DNA of 64,000 bases from Aliiroseovarius sediminilitoris (GCF_900109955.1 NZ_FOJB01000001.1:620001-684000); one strand, 5' to 3'; positions 43,614-53,565 are shown, counted from the stretch's first letter. Program-made: numbers and translations. Notes: generated by a model not told the origin, from the letters alone.

Positions 43614-44404
43614 TGAACCAGCCACGCGCATTGATTACCGGGGCGGGCGCGCGGCTTGGTCGTGCCATGGCGTTGGAACTTGCGCGGCAGGGGTGCGATG
43701 TGGCGGTCCACTACGCGACATCAGAGGATGGGGCATCCGAGACCGTCGGGAACATACAATCCATGGGTCGGAAAGCCGTGGCCTTGCAGGCTGATCTTCT
43801 GGATATGGAACAGGTTGAGGTGCTCGTGCCTCGCGCGGCAAAGGCGTTGGGCGGGCCGCTGTCCCTATTGGTCAACAATGCGTCGATCTTTGAGTATGAT
43901 ACGCTGACCTCGGCCACGCAGCAAAGTTGGGACAGGCATATGTCCTCGAACCTGCGGGCACCGTTCTTCCTGATGCAGTCCTTTGCCGCGCAAGCGTCCA
44001 GAGCGGTCATTGATGATAATGGCGAAAGCCTTCCCCAAGCGCTTGTCGTGAACATGCTCGATCAGCGTGTGCAAAAGCCCACGCCCGAGTTCATGACCTA
44101 CAGCCTTGCCAAGAACGCTCTTTGGACGCTGACCCGTACTGGCGCGCAGGCTCTGGCCCCGCATGTGCGTGTCAACGGTATTGCGCCCGGGACCACGCTG
44201 ATCGGTGCGCGACAGACGCAGGCGCATTTTGACGGGCAGCGGTCAGCATCACTTTTGCAACGTGGGGCGAACGTCGAAGACATTACAGCCGCGCTTGCAT
44301 TTTTCCTGAATGCACCAGCCGTCACAGGGCAAATGATTGCTGTGGATGGCGGGCAGCATCTGGCATGGCAGACCCCGGACATTCGCGGCGTGGAAGATCA
44401 CTGA
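43613..44404 (+). CDS. FolM-like pteridine reductase (SDR family)
   Basis: 263 residues from ATG 43613, overlapping the antiporter stop. The nucleotide motif is TGAGARLG, i.e. TGx3RxG, the variant that marks pteridine reductases/FolM instead of the classical TGxxxGxG. LVNNASIFEYD follows; the catalytic region has NMLDQRV, then YSLAKNALW, and VRVNGIAPGTTL. Likely reduces pterins or dihydrofolate with NADPH. Other SDR functions are possible. Confidence 0.82.
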   Translation: MNQPRALITGAGARLGRAMALELARQGCDVAVHYATSEDGASETVGNIQSMGRKAVALQADLLDMEQVEVLVPRAAKALGGPLSLLVNNASIFEYDTLTSATQQSWDRHMSSNLRAPFFLMQSFAAQASRAVIDDNGESLPQALVVNMLDQRVQKPTPEFMTYSLAKNALWTLTRTGAQALAPHVRVNGIAPGTTLIGARQTQAHFDGQRSASLLQRGANVEDITAALAFFLNAPAVTGQMIAVDGGQHLAWQTPDIRGVEDH

Positions 44405-44556
44405 GACCCGGTAAAATGGCACAGGTTGCTTTCAGCAACCACAAAGTTGTGCACGCGTGAAGTTCCCCCTGCGGAAAGTCCATATTTTTTGCAATGATTT
44501 CATTTGTTTACACGGGCGTCATATTTCTTTTGTTAACTATCAATGGCTTAGATAGC

Positions 44557-44573
44557 TGCCTAAAAATTAGGCA
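44557..44573. promoter_or_regulatory. perfect 17-bp palindrome upstream of uvrC
   Basis: TGCCTAA-AAA-TTAGGCA, 7-bp arms with 3-bp centre, in AT-rich sequence about 150 bp before the uvrC start. It could be an operator or a small hairpin. No trans-factor can be proposed from the sequence. Confidence 0.45.
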
Positions 44574-44634
44574 CATCGCGGAAGCAGGCTGAATACAAGG
44601 GATTTTTGTGGATGGTCAAAACATGTCCTCAGAG

Positions 44635-44643
44635 TTATCCACA
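44635..44643 (+). other. DnaA box
   Basis: TTATCCACA is an exact match to the standard DnaA box. Imperfect companions lie on both sides: TGTGGATGG (about 44608-44616) and TTGTGGGC (about 44649-44656). A regulatory DnaA site near uvrC is the simplest reading. Confidence 0.55.
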
Positions 44644-44719
44644 GAAATTGTGGGCAGGTTTCCTCTTGTCTTCGTGGCGTTAAGATTGCAGGCGCGCAGA
44701 GAATCAGGGCAACAATATA

Positions 44720-46603
44720 ATGAACGCTGAGAACACCATGAAAGAGCAGGATCGACCAGAGGTTCCGGTCGGACATGGTGTCATTCAATCTTATTTGAAA
44801 ACACTGGATAATTCACCGGGTGTTTACCGGATGCTCGATGCCAAGGGGCGCGTGCTCTATGTGGGCAAAGCGCGCAGCCTGAAGAAACGTGTGTCGAACT
44901 ATGCCAAGCCGTCGGGGCATACCGCGCGTATCGCACGGATGATCAGCCAGACCGCGTCGATGATGTTTCTGACCACGCAGACCGAGACCGAAGCGCTGCT
45001 GCTGGAACAGAACCTGATCAAGCAATTGAAGCCGCATTTCAACGTGCTTTTGCGTGACGACAAGAGCTTTCCGAACATTCTGGTCACTGGGCATGATTTT
45101 CCGCAGATCAAGAAACACCGTGGTGCGCGGAAAGAGAAGGGTGCATATTACGGCCCCTTTGCCAGCGCTGATGCTGTGAACCGGACCCTGAACCAGTTGC
45201 AGAAGGTGTTTCTGTTGCGCAATTGCTCGGACGCTATGTTCGAAACCCGCACGCGACCCTGCCTGCAATATCAGATCAAGCGATGCTCTGGCCCGTGCGT
45301 CGGTAAAATTGATGCCAAAGGGTATGCAAGTCTTGTGCGCGATGCCGAGGATTTTCTGTCGGGCCGCACAACAAAAATGCAGGAAAATCTGGCAGCAGAT
45401 ATGCAGGCGGCATCCGAGGCACTGGAGTTTGAAAAGGCCGCCATCTTGCGCGACCGTATCCGGGCGTTGACCCAGGTGCAGCAAGCGCAGGGTGTCAATC
45501 CGCGTGGCGTCGCCGAGGCGGACGTGATCGCGCTTCACATGGAAGGCGGGCAGGCTTGCGTTCAGGTGTTCTTTATCCGCGCCCATCAAAACTGGGGCAA
45601 CCGCGACTTCTATCCGCGCACAGGTGCGGGGGCGGGGCCGGGCGAAGTGCTTCAGGCTTTCGTAGGTCAGTTCTATGACCAGAAGGAACCGCCGCGCCTG
45701 ATCCTGCTGTCCGATCCGCTGGACGAACAGGACCTGATGGCCGAAGCGTTGTCAGAACGATTGGGGCGCAAAGTTGAAATCTCTGTGCCATTGCGAGGCG
45801 AGAAATCCGAACTTGTCGCAAATGCGCAACGCAATGCCCGCGAAAGCCTTGGCCGTAAGATGGCGGAAACGGCCACTCAGGCACGGCTGCTGGATGGCAT
45901 CGCACGGGCTTTTGATCTGGACGTGCCACCACAGCGGATCGAGGTCTACGACAACTCGCACATCCAAGGCGCCCACGCGGTCGGCGCGATGATTGTGGCC
46001 GGGCCGGAAGGTTTCATGAAAAGCCAGTATCGCAAGTTCAACATCAAGGGCGATGATCTGACCCCCGGCGATGATTTCGGCATGATGAAAGAAGTGCTGA
46101 CGCGTCGCTTCAAACGTCTTCTGAAGGAAGACCCGGACCGTGAGGGCGAACATTGGCCCGATCTCCTGCTGATCGACGGCGGCGCGGGACAGGTCAGCGC
46201 AGTCCACGAGATCATGGAGGAGCTTGGCGTGACGGACATCCCGATGGTTGGAGTGGCCAAAGGGGTCGACCGTGACCAAGGAAAAGAAGAATTCTATCGA
46301 CGGAAACAGCGCCCCTTCGCGTTGAAACGGAATGACCCGATTCTTTACTTTATCCAACGTTTGCGGGACGAAGCGCACCGCTTTGCCATCGGCACCCACC
46401 GTGCTAAACGCGCCAAAGCGCAGGGCGCAACCCCGCTGGACGAGGTGCCGGGTGTGGGGGCTGCCCGCAAGCGAGCGTTGTTGCAGCATTTCGGATCGGC
46501 CAAGGCGGTCAGCCGCGCGGGGCTTGACGATCTGAAGGCGGTCGACGGAATTTCCGAAACACTTGCCGAAACCATCTATGGCTTCTTCCATGACAAGGGC
46601 TGA
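44720..46603 (+). CDS. uvrC: excinuclease ABC subunit C
   Basis: 627 residues. GIY-YIG nuclease domain from [21 protein letters not shown]; Cys-rich region [25 protein letters not shown] motif [14 protein letters not shown]; RNase H-like domain with [19 protein letters not shown] and [15 protein letters not shown]-terminal HhH pair [15 protein letters not shown]. It makes the two incisions of nucleotide excision repair. First gene of the uvrC-pgsA-moaDE run. Confidence 0.96.
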   Translation: MNAENTMKEQDRPEVPVGHGVIQSYLKTLDNSPGVYRMLDAKGRVLYVGKARSLKKRVSNYAKPSGHTARIARMISQTASMMFLTTQTETEALLLEQNLIKQLKPHFNVLLRDDKSFPNILVTGHDFPQIKKHRGARKEKGAYYGPFASADAVNRTLNQLQKVFLLRNCSDAMFETRTRPCLQYQIKRCSGPCVGKIDAKGYASLVRDAEDFLSGRTTKMQENLAADMQAASEALEFEKAAILRDRIRALTQVQQAQGVNPRGVAEADVIALHMEGGQACVQVFFIRAHQNWGNRDFYPRTGAGAGPGEVLQAFVGQFYDQKEPPRLILLSDPLDEQDLMAEALSERLGRKVEISVPLRGEKSELVANAQRNARESLGRKMAETATQARLLDGIARAFDLDVPPQRIEVYDNSHIQGAHAVGAMIVAGPEGFMKSQYRKFNIKGDDLTPGDDFGMMKEVLTRRFKRLLKEDPDREGEHWPDLLLIDGGAGQVSAVHEIMEELGVTDIPMVGVAKGVDRDQGKEEFYRRKQRPFALKRNDPILYFIQRLRDEAHRFAIGTHRAKRAKAQGATPLDEVPGVGAARKRALLQHFGSAKAVSRAGLDDLKAVDGISETLAETIYGFFHDKG

Positions 46604-46621
46604 CGGGGTAAGGAGAAACCT

Positions 46622-47296
46622 ATGAGATGGAACCTGCCCAATATTCTGACCGTTGCCCGCTTGATCGCGGCTCCTTTGTTGCCGGTGATGTTTCTGTATT
46701 TCGCGCGACCCTGGGCGGATTGGTATGCGATGATCCTGTTCATCGTTGCCTCGATCACCGATTATCTGGACGGGTATCTGGCCCGCGCATGGAAGTTGGA
46801 AAGCCTGTTTGGTGCGGCGATGGATCCGATTGCCGACAAGGCCATGGTGCTGATCGCGCTTCTGGTGATCAACGGCTATGCCGGAGTGACACCTTGGATA
46901 TTGTTGCCCTCGGCACTGATCATCTATCGCGAGGTGTTCGTATCTGGTTTGCGCGAGACACTGGGTGATCGCGCGCGTGCGTTGAAAGTGACTCAACTGG
47001 CAAAATGGAAAACCACGGTGCAGATGGTGGCGATCGCGGTCCTGTTTTCCACCGGGATTTTCCAGCAAAGCCTATTGGATCGAATGCAGGGCATGGATCA
47101 AGCAATCGTTGAGGGCATCTTCAATGGCACGATTTCGGATAATGTTGGGCTGTTGTATTACGAAGCCGCCGGGCGGTGGTCGGCATGGTTGGGAATCACA
47201 CTGCTGTGGATCGCAGGCGCACTGACGGTCGTAACAGGCTGGGATTATTTTCGTAAAGCCCTGCCATTTCTGCGAGAGGAGCCTGACAATGGTTGA
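46622..47296 (+). CDS. pgsA: CDP-diacylglycerol--glycerol-3-phosphate 3-phosphatidyltransferase
   Basis: 224-residue membrane enzyme of phosphatidylglycerol synthesis. N-terminal NLPNILTVARLIAAPLLP and the CDP-alcohol phosphotransferase motif DYLDGYLARAWKLESLFGAAMDPIADK (D-x2-DG-x2-AR-x8-G-x3-D-x3-D pattern). GAGAAACCT before the ATG is a weak ribosome site. Overlaps moaD by eight bases. Confidence 0.95.
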   Translation: MRWNLPNILTVARLIAAPLLPVMFLYFARPWADWYAMILFIVASITDYLDGYLARAWKLESLFGAAMDPIADKAMVLIALLVINGYAGVTPWILLPSALIIYREVFVSGLRETLGDRARALKVTQLAKWKTTVQMVAIAVLFSTGIFQQSLLDRMQGMDQAIVEGIFNGTISDNVGLLYYEAAGRWSAWLGITLLWIAGALTVVTGWDYFRKALPFLREEPDNG

Positions 47297-47537
47297 GGTC
47301 ATGTATTTTGCCTGGGTTCGTGAACGTATCGGAGAGCCGCGCGAGAAAATCGACACACAAGCGTCAACGGTGGCCGAGCTGGTGAGCGAACTGAGCGCCC
47401 GTGAACCACGTTATGCGGCGGCGTTCGCCGATCTCGCTGCCCTGCGCGTGGCTCTGGACCAAGAGCTTGCTGACTTCGATGCCCCGCTGAAAGGAGTGCG
47501 CGAAGTGGCGTTTTTCCCTCCGATGACGGGTGGTTAG
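47289..47537 (+). CDS. moaD: molybdopterin synthase sulfur carrier subunit
   Basis: 82 residues, ubiquitin-like fold ending in the Gly-Gly tail (MTGG) whose thiocarboxylate donates sulfur to precursor Z. VEVMYFAWVRERIGEPRE at the start and EVAFFPPMTGG at the end are MoaD-type. Coupled to pgsA before and moaE after. Confidence 0.94.
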   Translation: MVEVMYFAWVRERIGEPREKIDTQASTVAELVSELSAREPRYAAAFADLAALRVALDQELADFDAPLKGVREVAFFPPMTGG

Positions 47538-47538
47538 G

Positions 47539-47982
47539 ATGTCAGTCAGGGTTCAATCAGAACCGTTTGATCCGGGCGCAGAGCTGTCGCGATTTGCACA
47601 GCGTCGCGCTGACATCGGGGCCGTGGTCAGCTTCACAGGCATTGTGCGCGATGATGTCGGCACGCTTTCGCGGATGGAGATCGAGCACTATCCAGGCATG
47701 ACGGAAAAAGCAATCACGGCGATCGTGGATGAGGCTTGCGCGCGATGGTCACTGGCGGGGTGTTTGGTGATCCACCGACACGGCCCCTTGGCACCCGGCG
47801 AACAGATCATGATGGTGGCAACCGCAGCCAAACACCGGGTCGCCGCGTTCGAAGCTGCCGAATTTCTGATGGACTATCTGAAATCCCGCGCGCCGTTCTG
47901 GAAAAAAGAAATTCAGCAGGACGGGTCAACCGACTGGGTAGACGCCAAGGTGGATGACGAGGACGCATTGACGCGGTGGTGA
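47539..47982 (+). CDS. moaE: molybdopterin synthase catalytic subunit
   Basis: 147 residues from ATG 47539, one base past the moaD stop; a GTG at 47530 is the alternative. Motifs: GAVVSFTGIVRDDVG, LEIEHYPGMTEKA-like (MEIEHYPGMTEKAI), VIHRHGPLAPGE, KSRAPFWKKEI with the catalytic Lys. It forms the heterotetramer with MoaD that converts precursor Z to molybdopterin. Confidence 0.95.
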   Translation: MSVRVQSEPFDPGAELSRFAQRRADIGAVVSFTGIVRDDVGTLSRMEIEHYPGMTEKAITAIVDEACARWSLAGCLVIHRHGPLAPGEQIMMVATAAKHRVAAFEAAEFLMDYLKSRAPFWKKEIQQDGSTDWVDAKVDDEDALTRW

Positions 47983-48010
47983 GATCGAGCAAGCGTTGGT
48001 TCGCGCATCT

Positions 48011-48709
48011 TCAGGCAGTGCCGCGCTCAGGCATGATCTGTTGCGCAATTCCCGCCCCCAACAAGTAGATCGAGGTCAGCACCAACCCCCAATGCGCCCA
48101 GCTTTCCGGGTGAAAATCGACCCATGCTGCCCATCCGGCAAAGCCAGTCCATGCAAGCGCGACGGGCAGACTGATTGCGCGCCAGCGTTCGGTGCGAACC
48201 GGGTGGATGAATTTCAGCGGCAGGAACATGGCCACCGCAAGCGCTGTCACCAGAACCAGCATGAACCAGAAATTCGGTTGCGTTGCGAACAGGACAATGA
48301 CCAGCATATTCCAACAGCCGGGAAACCCCGAAAAGCTGTTGTCTTTGGTTTTCATCCTGGTGTCGGCAAAATAGATCGCACTGGCGAAGGTGATAACGAT
48401 GATGGCAAACCAGCCAGTCCAGCCGGGCATCAGACCCGACTTGAACAGCGCGTATGCCGGTATGAAGACATAGGTCAGATAATCAATGATCAGGTCCATC
48501 AACACACCGTCATATTGCGGCGCGTTGACCGACACGTCATAGCGCCGTGCCAGCGGCCCGTCGATGCCATCGACCCCGAAGGCTACAACCAGCCACAGGA
48601 ACATCAGGCTCCAGTTTTCGTCCACGGCGGCCAGCATGGCCAGCATTGCAAAAACGGCACCTGTCGCGGTCAACAGATGGACGAGAAGGGCTTTGGTCGA
48701 AAGTTTCAT
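48011..48709 (-). CDS. pcs: phosphatidylcholine synthase
   Basis: 232-residue membrane protein. KALLVHLLTATGAVFAMLAM is the Pcs-type start; the CDP-alcohol motif runs through DGIDGPLARRYDV to the aspartates in YDGVLMDLIIDY. Condenses CDP-diacylglycerol with choline directly, a route found in alphaproteobacteria. Convergent with moaE; 61 bp after xerC's start-side neighbour, without a clear operon. Confidence 0.92.
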   Translation of the reverse strand: MKLSTKALLVHLLTATGAVFAMLAMLAAVDENWSLMFLWLVVAFGVDGIDGPLARRYDVSVNAPQYDGVLMDLIIDYLTYVFIPAYALFKSGLMPGWTGWFAIIVITFASAIYFADTRMKTKDNSFSGFPGCWNMLVIVLFATQPNFWFMLVLVTALAVAMFLPLKFIHPVRTERWRAISLPVALAWTGFAGWAAWVDFHPESWAHWGLVLTSIYLLGAGIAQQIMPERGTA

Positions 48710-48770
48710 GCGCGCTTTGTGCCGGAAAAATACAAAAGGGGAAAGAAGAAACCCGGTGGCTCCTGTTTGG

Positions 48771-49706
48771 TTACGCGCGCGGGTGAGCGGCGTTATAGAC
48801 CTCTAGCAATCGCGATGTGTCGACTGTCGTATAGGCCTGTGTTGTCGACAGGCTGGCATGGCCCAGCAATTCCTGAATGGCTCGCAAATCGCCACCGGCG
48901 GCAAGAAGATGTGTCGCGAAGCTGTGCCGCATGGCATGGGGTGTGGCGGTTGCTGGCAGGCCAAGTTGCAGGCGCACTTGCTCCATCGCCTTTTGCACGA
49001 TGCGCGGGCCAAGTGCGCCACCGCGAACGCCGCGAAACAGGGGCGCGTCAGGTGTTTCCGGGTGGGGACACAGGCGGCGATAGGTCTCGACAGCATCACG
49101 GGCGGCGGGCAGAACCGGCACAACACGTTCCTTGCCGCCCTTGCCCTTGATGCGCAAGGCGTCCGCCAGGGGCGCATCGGCGCAGGTCAAGCCAAGTGCT
49201 TCCGAGATACGCAAGCCGCAACCATAAAGAAGTGTCGCAACTGCGATGTCCCTTGCACCGACCCAACCGTGCTGAGATTGCATCCCGACCGTCTCGATCA
49301 CTGCCATGGCGGCATCGGGTGCCAGTGGACGGGGCAGTTTCTTGGTAAATTTCGGGCTGCGTGTCGACAGCACGGCGGTGGCATCGAAATCATCCCGTTC
49401 GCTCAGCCAGCGGTAAAAACTTTTGACGGCGGACAAAGACCGGGCAAGAGAGCGCGCGCCTACGCCGCGCCCGCGCTCATGCGCCATCCACGCCCGCATG
49501 TCGGACAGTGTGACGCGAGCCAGTCCGCCCCGCCCGGCTGATCCGCCCAGATGGCCTGCCATGAAAGCCAGATACGCGGTCAGATCGGTTTGATACGCCG
49601 TGACCGTGTTCGTAGAGGCACCATCCAGCGCCCGGATGTGATCCAGCCATTCCGAAAGTGCTGCGCGTGCACCGTCCGAGATTGCAAATGTGTCCTTGGC
49701 TGTCAC
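48771..49706 (-). CDS. xerC: tyrosine recombinase XerC
   Basis: 311 residues. N-terminal SAM-like domain (WLDHIRALDGASTNTVTAY) and catalytic domain with Arg in CGLRISEALGL, HAMRHSFATHLL (HxxR), LLGHASLSTTQAYTTVD with the nucleophilic Tyr. XerC/D resolves chromosome dimers at dif. The DUF484 gene directly upstream (overlapping four bases) is the classical partner and favours XerC over XerD. Confidence 0.94.
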   Translation of the reverse strand: MTAKDTFAISDGARAALSEWLDHIRALDGASTNTVTAYQTDLTAYLAFMAGHLGGSAGRGGLARVTLSDMRAWMAHERGRGVGARSLARSLSAVKSFYRWLSERDDFDATAVLSTRSPKFTKKLPRPLAPDAAMAVIETVGMQSQHGWVGARDIAVATLLYGCGLRISEALGLTCADAPLADALRIKGKGGKERVVPVLPAARDAVETYRRLCPHPETPDAPLFRGVRGGALGPRIVQKAMEQVRLQLGLPATATPHAMRHSFATHLLAAGGDLRAIQELLGHASLSTTQAYTTVDTSRLLEVYNAAHPRA

Positions 49707-50410
49707 GACAACCAGCGGCGCATCGCGCGTTCAAACACACCACCGAAGAACGCCAGAAGATCGGTGCCCTGACCGGGTTTGAACAGCTGCGCGTCCTCGA
49801 CCCCCAGAACCAGCATGCCGGGCAAACGGCCTTCGCCGAGATCCAGACGAATGCAAGCCTCGGACCGGACCCAGAAACCAGTGTCACCATAGATAGTTTC
49901 GTCTTGTTCTTGAATCTGGCGCAGAAAGACCTGACGCGTGGATTGATCGCCGCTCATACCCAGATAGTCATTTACGAACCCGGGGGCTGCGATGGACAAG
50001 ACCGGGCCCAACCGCCCGACTGCGCGGTTCTTTTCGCCGTGTTCAGTTTCCAGAACCAACCGAACACAATCGACGCGTAAGATTTCGGCCACTTCGCCGC
50101 TGAGGTCTGCCATGAACAATTCAAAATCCGCCGGGTCCAGCATCCTGAGCACGGCACGGTGGATCATGTTCATGCCGGAAATGTTGTTGTATGCTGCTGC
50201 GATCACCGACCGATGGGTATCTTCCAGACGGTCCAGACGGGCCTCAAGCCGCTCCATCGCAATGCCACGCAGGTCCACGATATTGGCCCCCATCGCGCGT
50301 TCATTCGCGGCGATTAACGCACGCATGATATCCTGATCATCCAGAATTGTTTCGGGTTGCGCGATTAAATGCGCGCGCAATTCATCGTCAATCGTAGCTG
50401 GTACGCTCAT
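49703..50410 (-). CDS. DUF484 family protein
   Basis: 235 residues with a GAF-like core: LRAHLIAQPETILDDQDIMRAL, LDRLEDTHRSVIAAAYNN, then VLRMLDPADFELFMADLS and a C-terminal GMLVLGVEDAQLFKPGQGTDLLAFFG. DUF484 genes sit beside xerC in many proteobacteria; the role is unknown. Overlaps xerC by four bases. Confidence 0.92.
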   Translation of the reverse strand: MSVPATIDDELRAHLIAQPETILDDQDIMRALIAANERAMGANIVDLRGIAMERLEARLDRLEDTHRSVIAAAYNNISGMNMIHRAVLRMLDPADFELFMADLSGEVAEILRVDCVRLVLETEHGEKNRAVGRLGPVLSIAAPGFVNDYLGMSGDQSTRQVFLRQIQEQDETIYGDTGFWVRSEACIRLDLGEGRLPGMLVLGVEDAQLFKPGQGTDLLAFFGGVFERAMRRWLS

Positions 50411-50503
50411 CTGCTGCCTCAGTTTTGTTTTGGTCGTTTTGACCGAACATACACCAAGCCGAAGCGCGGTTGGTCAATTTTTTAACACCTGCCCCAACAG
50501 AAA

Positions 50504-50523
50504 GAGGGGGCCGTGGCCCCCTC
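50504..50523 (-). terminator. terminator of transaldolase-family gene
   Basis: 9-bp perfect GC stem GAGGGGGCC / GGCCCCCTC with a 2-nt loop centre (effective loop longer), followed on the minus strand by TTTCTG. It sits 28 bp after the fsa stop and separates it from DUF484. Confidence 0.72.
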
Positions 50524-50550
50524 GTAACAGTTGTGCAGTCGTAAGACCGC

Positions 50551-51204
50551 TTACAGAATTTTGATACCAGCCGCTTTGATGTCGGCCAGAAACCCATCCA
50601 GACCCTTATCGGTCAGGACGTGTTTCGCCATCGCCTTGATGACCGAAGTCGGCGCGGTGGCCACATCAGCCCCGACCAGCGCGCAGTCTTTCATGTGGTT
50701 GACCGACCGGATCGACGCCGCCAAAATCTGCGTCTCGAACCCGTAATTGTCATAGATGGTCCGAATGTCCTCGATCAGTTCCAGCCCATCCATGTTGATG
50801 TCATCCAGACGGCCGATGAAGGGTGAAATGAAGGTGGCACCGGCCTTTGCGGCCAGAAGCGCCTGGTTGGCCGAGAAACACAGCGTCACGTTCACCATAT
50901 TGCCTTCATCGGTCAGCACCTTGCAGGCTTTCAGCCCGTCCCAGGTCAACGGGACTTTGATCGCGATGTTGTCTGCGATCTTGGCCAGCTTGCGTCCTTC
51001 GGCGATCATGGTGTCAGCATCCAGGGCGGTGACTTCGGCAGAGACTGGTCCATCCACGATGTCACAGATTTCCTTGGTCACTTCCAGAATGTCACGACCG
51101 GATTTTGCGATGATCGAGGGGTTGGTTGTCACGCCGTCAAGCATTCCAGCGTCGTTCAGTTCCTTGATGGCGTCGATATCGGCAGTATCAGCGAAAAATT
51201 TCAT
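50551..51204 (-). CDS. fsa: transaldolase / fructose-6-phosphate aldolase family
   Basis: 217 residues. Short transaldolase type (TalC/Fsa): [31 protein letters not shown], Schiff-base Lys in [39 protein letters not shown] and [12 protein letters not shown]. At this length it is either fructose-6-phosphate aldolase or a short transaldolase; the sequence alone does not separate them. Ends at a strong hairpin. Confidence 0.92.
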   Translation of the reverse strand: MKFFADTADIDAIKELNDAGMLDGVTTNPSIIAKSGRDILEVTKEICDIVDGPVSAEVTALDADTMIAEGRKLAKIADNIAIKVPLTWDGLKACKVLTDEGNMVNVTLCFSANQALLAAKAGATFISPFIGRLDDINMDGLELIEDIRTIYDNYGFETQILAASIRSVNHMKDCALVGADVATAPTSVIKAMAKHVLTDKGLDGFLADIKAAGIKIL

Positions 51205-51306
51205 GTGCGCGACTCCTGTAGCTGTTGGGCGTTTGCGCTCTCATACCCCATGGGCGCGCGGGCAGAAAGCCCTTATGGTGCGCCCGACGACGGGGACTCA
51301 GGCGAA

Positions 51307-53502
51307 ATGAGCGACATTCAGCATTTTTCGGAAGGCGCGCGCGTCGGTGTTCTGACCGCGCAGCCCTTGGACCGCATTCTGACCTACCGCGCGCCTGAAG
51401 GGGGCTGCGTGCAGGGTGACTTTGTCGAGGTGCCGCTTGGCCCGCGCAAGGTGTTGGGCGTGATCTGGGGGCCGGGCGAAGGTGGGTTTGATGCCTCAAA
51501 ATTGCGCGCCGTGATCCGCGTGCTGGACGTGGCCCCGATGCGCGCCGAAATGGCCGAGTTCCTGACCCGTGTGGGCGATTATACCCTCACCCCGATGAGC
51601 CAGATGCTGCGCCTTGCCACCCGCGCGCCGGGATTGTCCGATCCGCCCTCGATGCGGAAGGTTCTTAAGGCATCGGGTCATCGCCCCAACCGCCTGACGG
51701 ACGCGCGTGCGAAGGTGATGGACGTGCTGATGGATCAGCCCGGCGTTGGGTTCACCCAGAAGGAACTGGCCGATCTGGCGGGGGTGAGCGGATCGGTAGT
51801 CAAGGGGTTGGTGACACTGGGCGCCATCCGCGAAGAGGGTACACCCCGTGATTTACCTTATCCGCGACTTGATCCGGACCTGCCCGGCAAGGAATTGACC
51901 GACGATCAGGCCGCTGCGGCCAAGCAGTTGACCGACGGGGTGCGCGGTGGTCGATACGGCACCACGCTCTTGCGCGGGGTCACGGGCGCAGGCAAGACCG
52001 AGGTTTATCTGGAAGCTGTCGCCGCCGGTCTGCGCAAAGGGCGGCAAGCTCTGGTGCTTCTGCCCGAGATCGCCCTGACTGCGGAGTTCTTGAAACGCGT
52101 AGAAGAACGTTTCGGAGCGCGCCCTGCCGAATGGCATTCCGGTGTCACCATGACCGAACGCCGCCGATGCTGGCGGATGGTCGGGCAGGGGGAGGCTTCG
52201 CTGGTGGTCGGTGCTCGTTCTGCGCTCTATCTCCCTTTTCGGGACCTTGGCTTGGTGATTGTGGATGAGGAGCATGACGGCTCCTACAAGCAGGAAGACG
52301 GTGTGCTCTATTCCGCGCGGGACATGGCGGTGATGCGGGCCTCTATCTGTGATGCGCAAGTAGTGCTGGCGTCTGCCACGCCGTCGTTAGAGACTTGGGC
52401 CAACTGCGAAGCGGGCAAGTATAAGCGCATTGAATTGACAAGCCGTTATGGCCCCGCCGTCATGCCCGACATGCGTGCGATTGATATGCGGCAAGAGGAT
52501 TTGCCGTCGCAAAGCTGGATATCACCCACACTGAAAGCCGCTGTGACACGCCGCATCGCGAAGGGTGAACAATCGTTGCTGTTCATCAACCGCCGTGGCT
52601 ATGCGCCGGTCACGATCTGCCGCGCCTGCGGACATCAGATCGGTTGCGACCACTGCGACGCACGCATGGTGGAACATCGCTTTCAGAAACGTCTTGTCTG
52701 CCACCAATGTGGCGAGACGAAACCGATGCCCGAGGCTTGCCCGGAATGCGAGGTTGAAGGCAAGCTGGCCCCTGTTGGCCCAGGAGTCGAACGGCTGGCG
52801 GAAGAGATCCGAGCGAGCTTTCCCGACGCCCGCGTTGCTGTGTTGTCGTCCGACCTTTTTGGGTCAGCCCGCGCGCTTAAAGAACAGATCGAGCTGATCG
52901 CCGAGGGCGGTGCCGACATCATCATCGGCACGCAACTGGTGGCAAAAGGGCACAATTTTCCAAAGCTGACTCTGGTCGGGGTGATTGATGCCGATCTTGG
53001 CTTGCAAGGGTCCGACCTGCGCGCGGCTGAACGCACCTTCCAATTGATCCGGCAGGTTGCAGGCCGGGCCGGGCGGGCGGAAACACCCGGCGTAGCGCTT
53101 TTGCAAACATTCCAACCCGAACATCCGGTGATCCGAGCGATCCTTGCGGGCGAGGAAGAGAAGTTCTGGCGCGCGGAAGCGGCCGAGCGTCAGGCTGCGG
53201 GCGTTCCGCCCTACGGTCGTCTGGCCGGGATCGTCCTGTCCTCGCCGGATATTCAGGCAGTGTTCGATCTGGGGTCCGAGATGGCGCGGCGATCCGAACC
53301 GTTGATCCAGATCGGCGCGCAACTCTACGGTCCCGCGCCTGCGCCCATCGCCCGCGTCCGCGGACGGCATCGTGTTCGATTGCTGGTGAAAGCGGATAAG
53401 AGCGCGCCCATTCAAGCAGCGCTGAAACGTTGGCTGGCGCAGTTCCAGATCAAGGGGGATATGCGCGTATCCGTGGATATTGACCCGCAGAGTTTTTATT
53501 GA
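51307..53502 (+). CDS. priA: primosomal protein N' (replication restart helicase)
   Basis: 731 residues from ATG 51307 (MSDIQHFSEGARVGVLTAQPL). Helicase motifs: LRGVTGAGKTEVYLE (Walker A), VIVDEEHDGSYKQED (DEEH), FINRRGY, ADIIIGTQLVAKGHNF, QVAGRAGRAE. Zinc region with ICRACGHQIGCDHCDA and CHQCGETKPMPEACPEC. Reloads replication forks after arrest. Confidence 0.96.
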   Translation: MSDIQHFSEGARVGVLTAQPLDRILTYRAPEGGCVQGDFVEVPLGPRKVLGVIWGPGEGGFDASKLRAVIRVLDVAPMRAEMAEFLTRVGDYTLTPMSQMLRLATRAPGLSDPPSMRKVLKASGHRPNRLTDARAKVMDVLMDQPGVGFTQKELADLAGVSGSVVKGLVTLGAIREEGTPRDLPYPRLDPDLPGKELTDDQAAAAKQLTDGVRGGRYGTTLLRGVTGAGKTEVYLEAVAAGLRKGRQALVLLPEIALTAEFLKRVEERFGARPAEWHSGVTMTERRRCWRMVGQGEASLVVGARSALYLPFRDLGLVIVDEEHDGSYKQEDGVLYSARDMAVMRASICDAQVVLASATPSLETWANCEAGKYKRIELTSRYGPAVMPDMRAIDMRQEDLPSQSWISPTLKAAVTRRIAKGEQSLLFINRRGYAPVTICRACGHQIGCDHCDARMVEHRFQKRLVCHQCGETKPMPEACPECEVEGKLAPVGPGVERLAEEIRASFPDARVAVLSSDLFGSARALKEQIELIAEGGADIIIGTQLVAKGHNFPKLTLVGVIDADLGLQGSDLRAAERTFQLIRQVAGRAGRAETPGVALLQTFQPEHPVIRAILAGEEEKFWRAEAAERQAAGVPPYGRLAGIVLSSPDIQAVFDLGSEMARRSEPLIQIGAQLYGPAPAPIARVRGRHRVRLLVKADKSAPIQAALKRWLAQFQIKGDMRVSVDIDPQSFY

Positions 53503-53565
53503 GCACTACTGCCGCTGGCCTGGTGCAACATTCCATGTGGTCCGCGCATCGGCTATACTGCGCAC

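Larger units (their letters stand above)
44405..44719. other. 315-bp AT-rich region upstream of uvrC
   Basis: Notably AT-rich between 44480 and 44660. It contains GTTGCT-ttc-AGCAAC after the SDR gene (weak hairpin), the palindrome at 44557-44573 and a cluster of DnaA-box-like sites near 44608-44655. No clear -35/-10 pair or gene is seen. Confidence 0.6.

Noticed and set aside
44405-44719. Chromosomal replication origin at the uvrC leader
   Set aside because: Only one exact DnaA box, and no dnaA, hemE, parAB or gid genes nearby. Kept as a regulatory observation instead.
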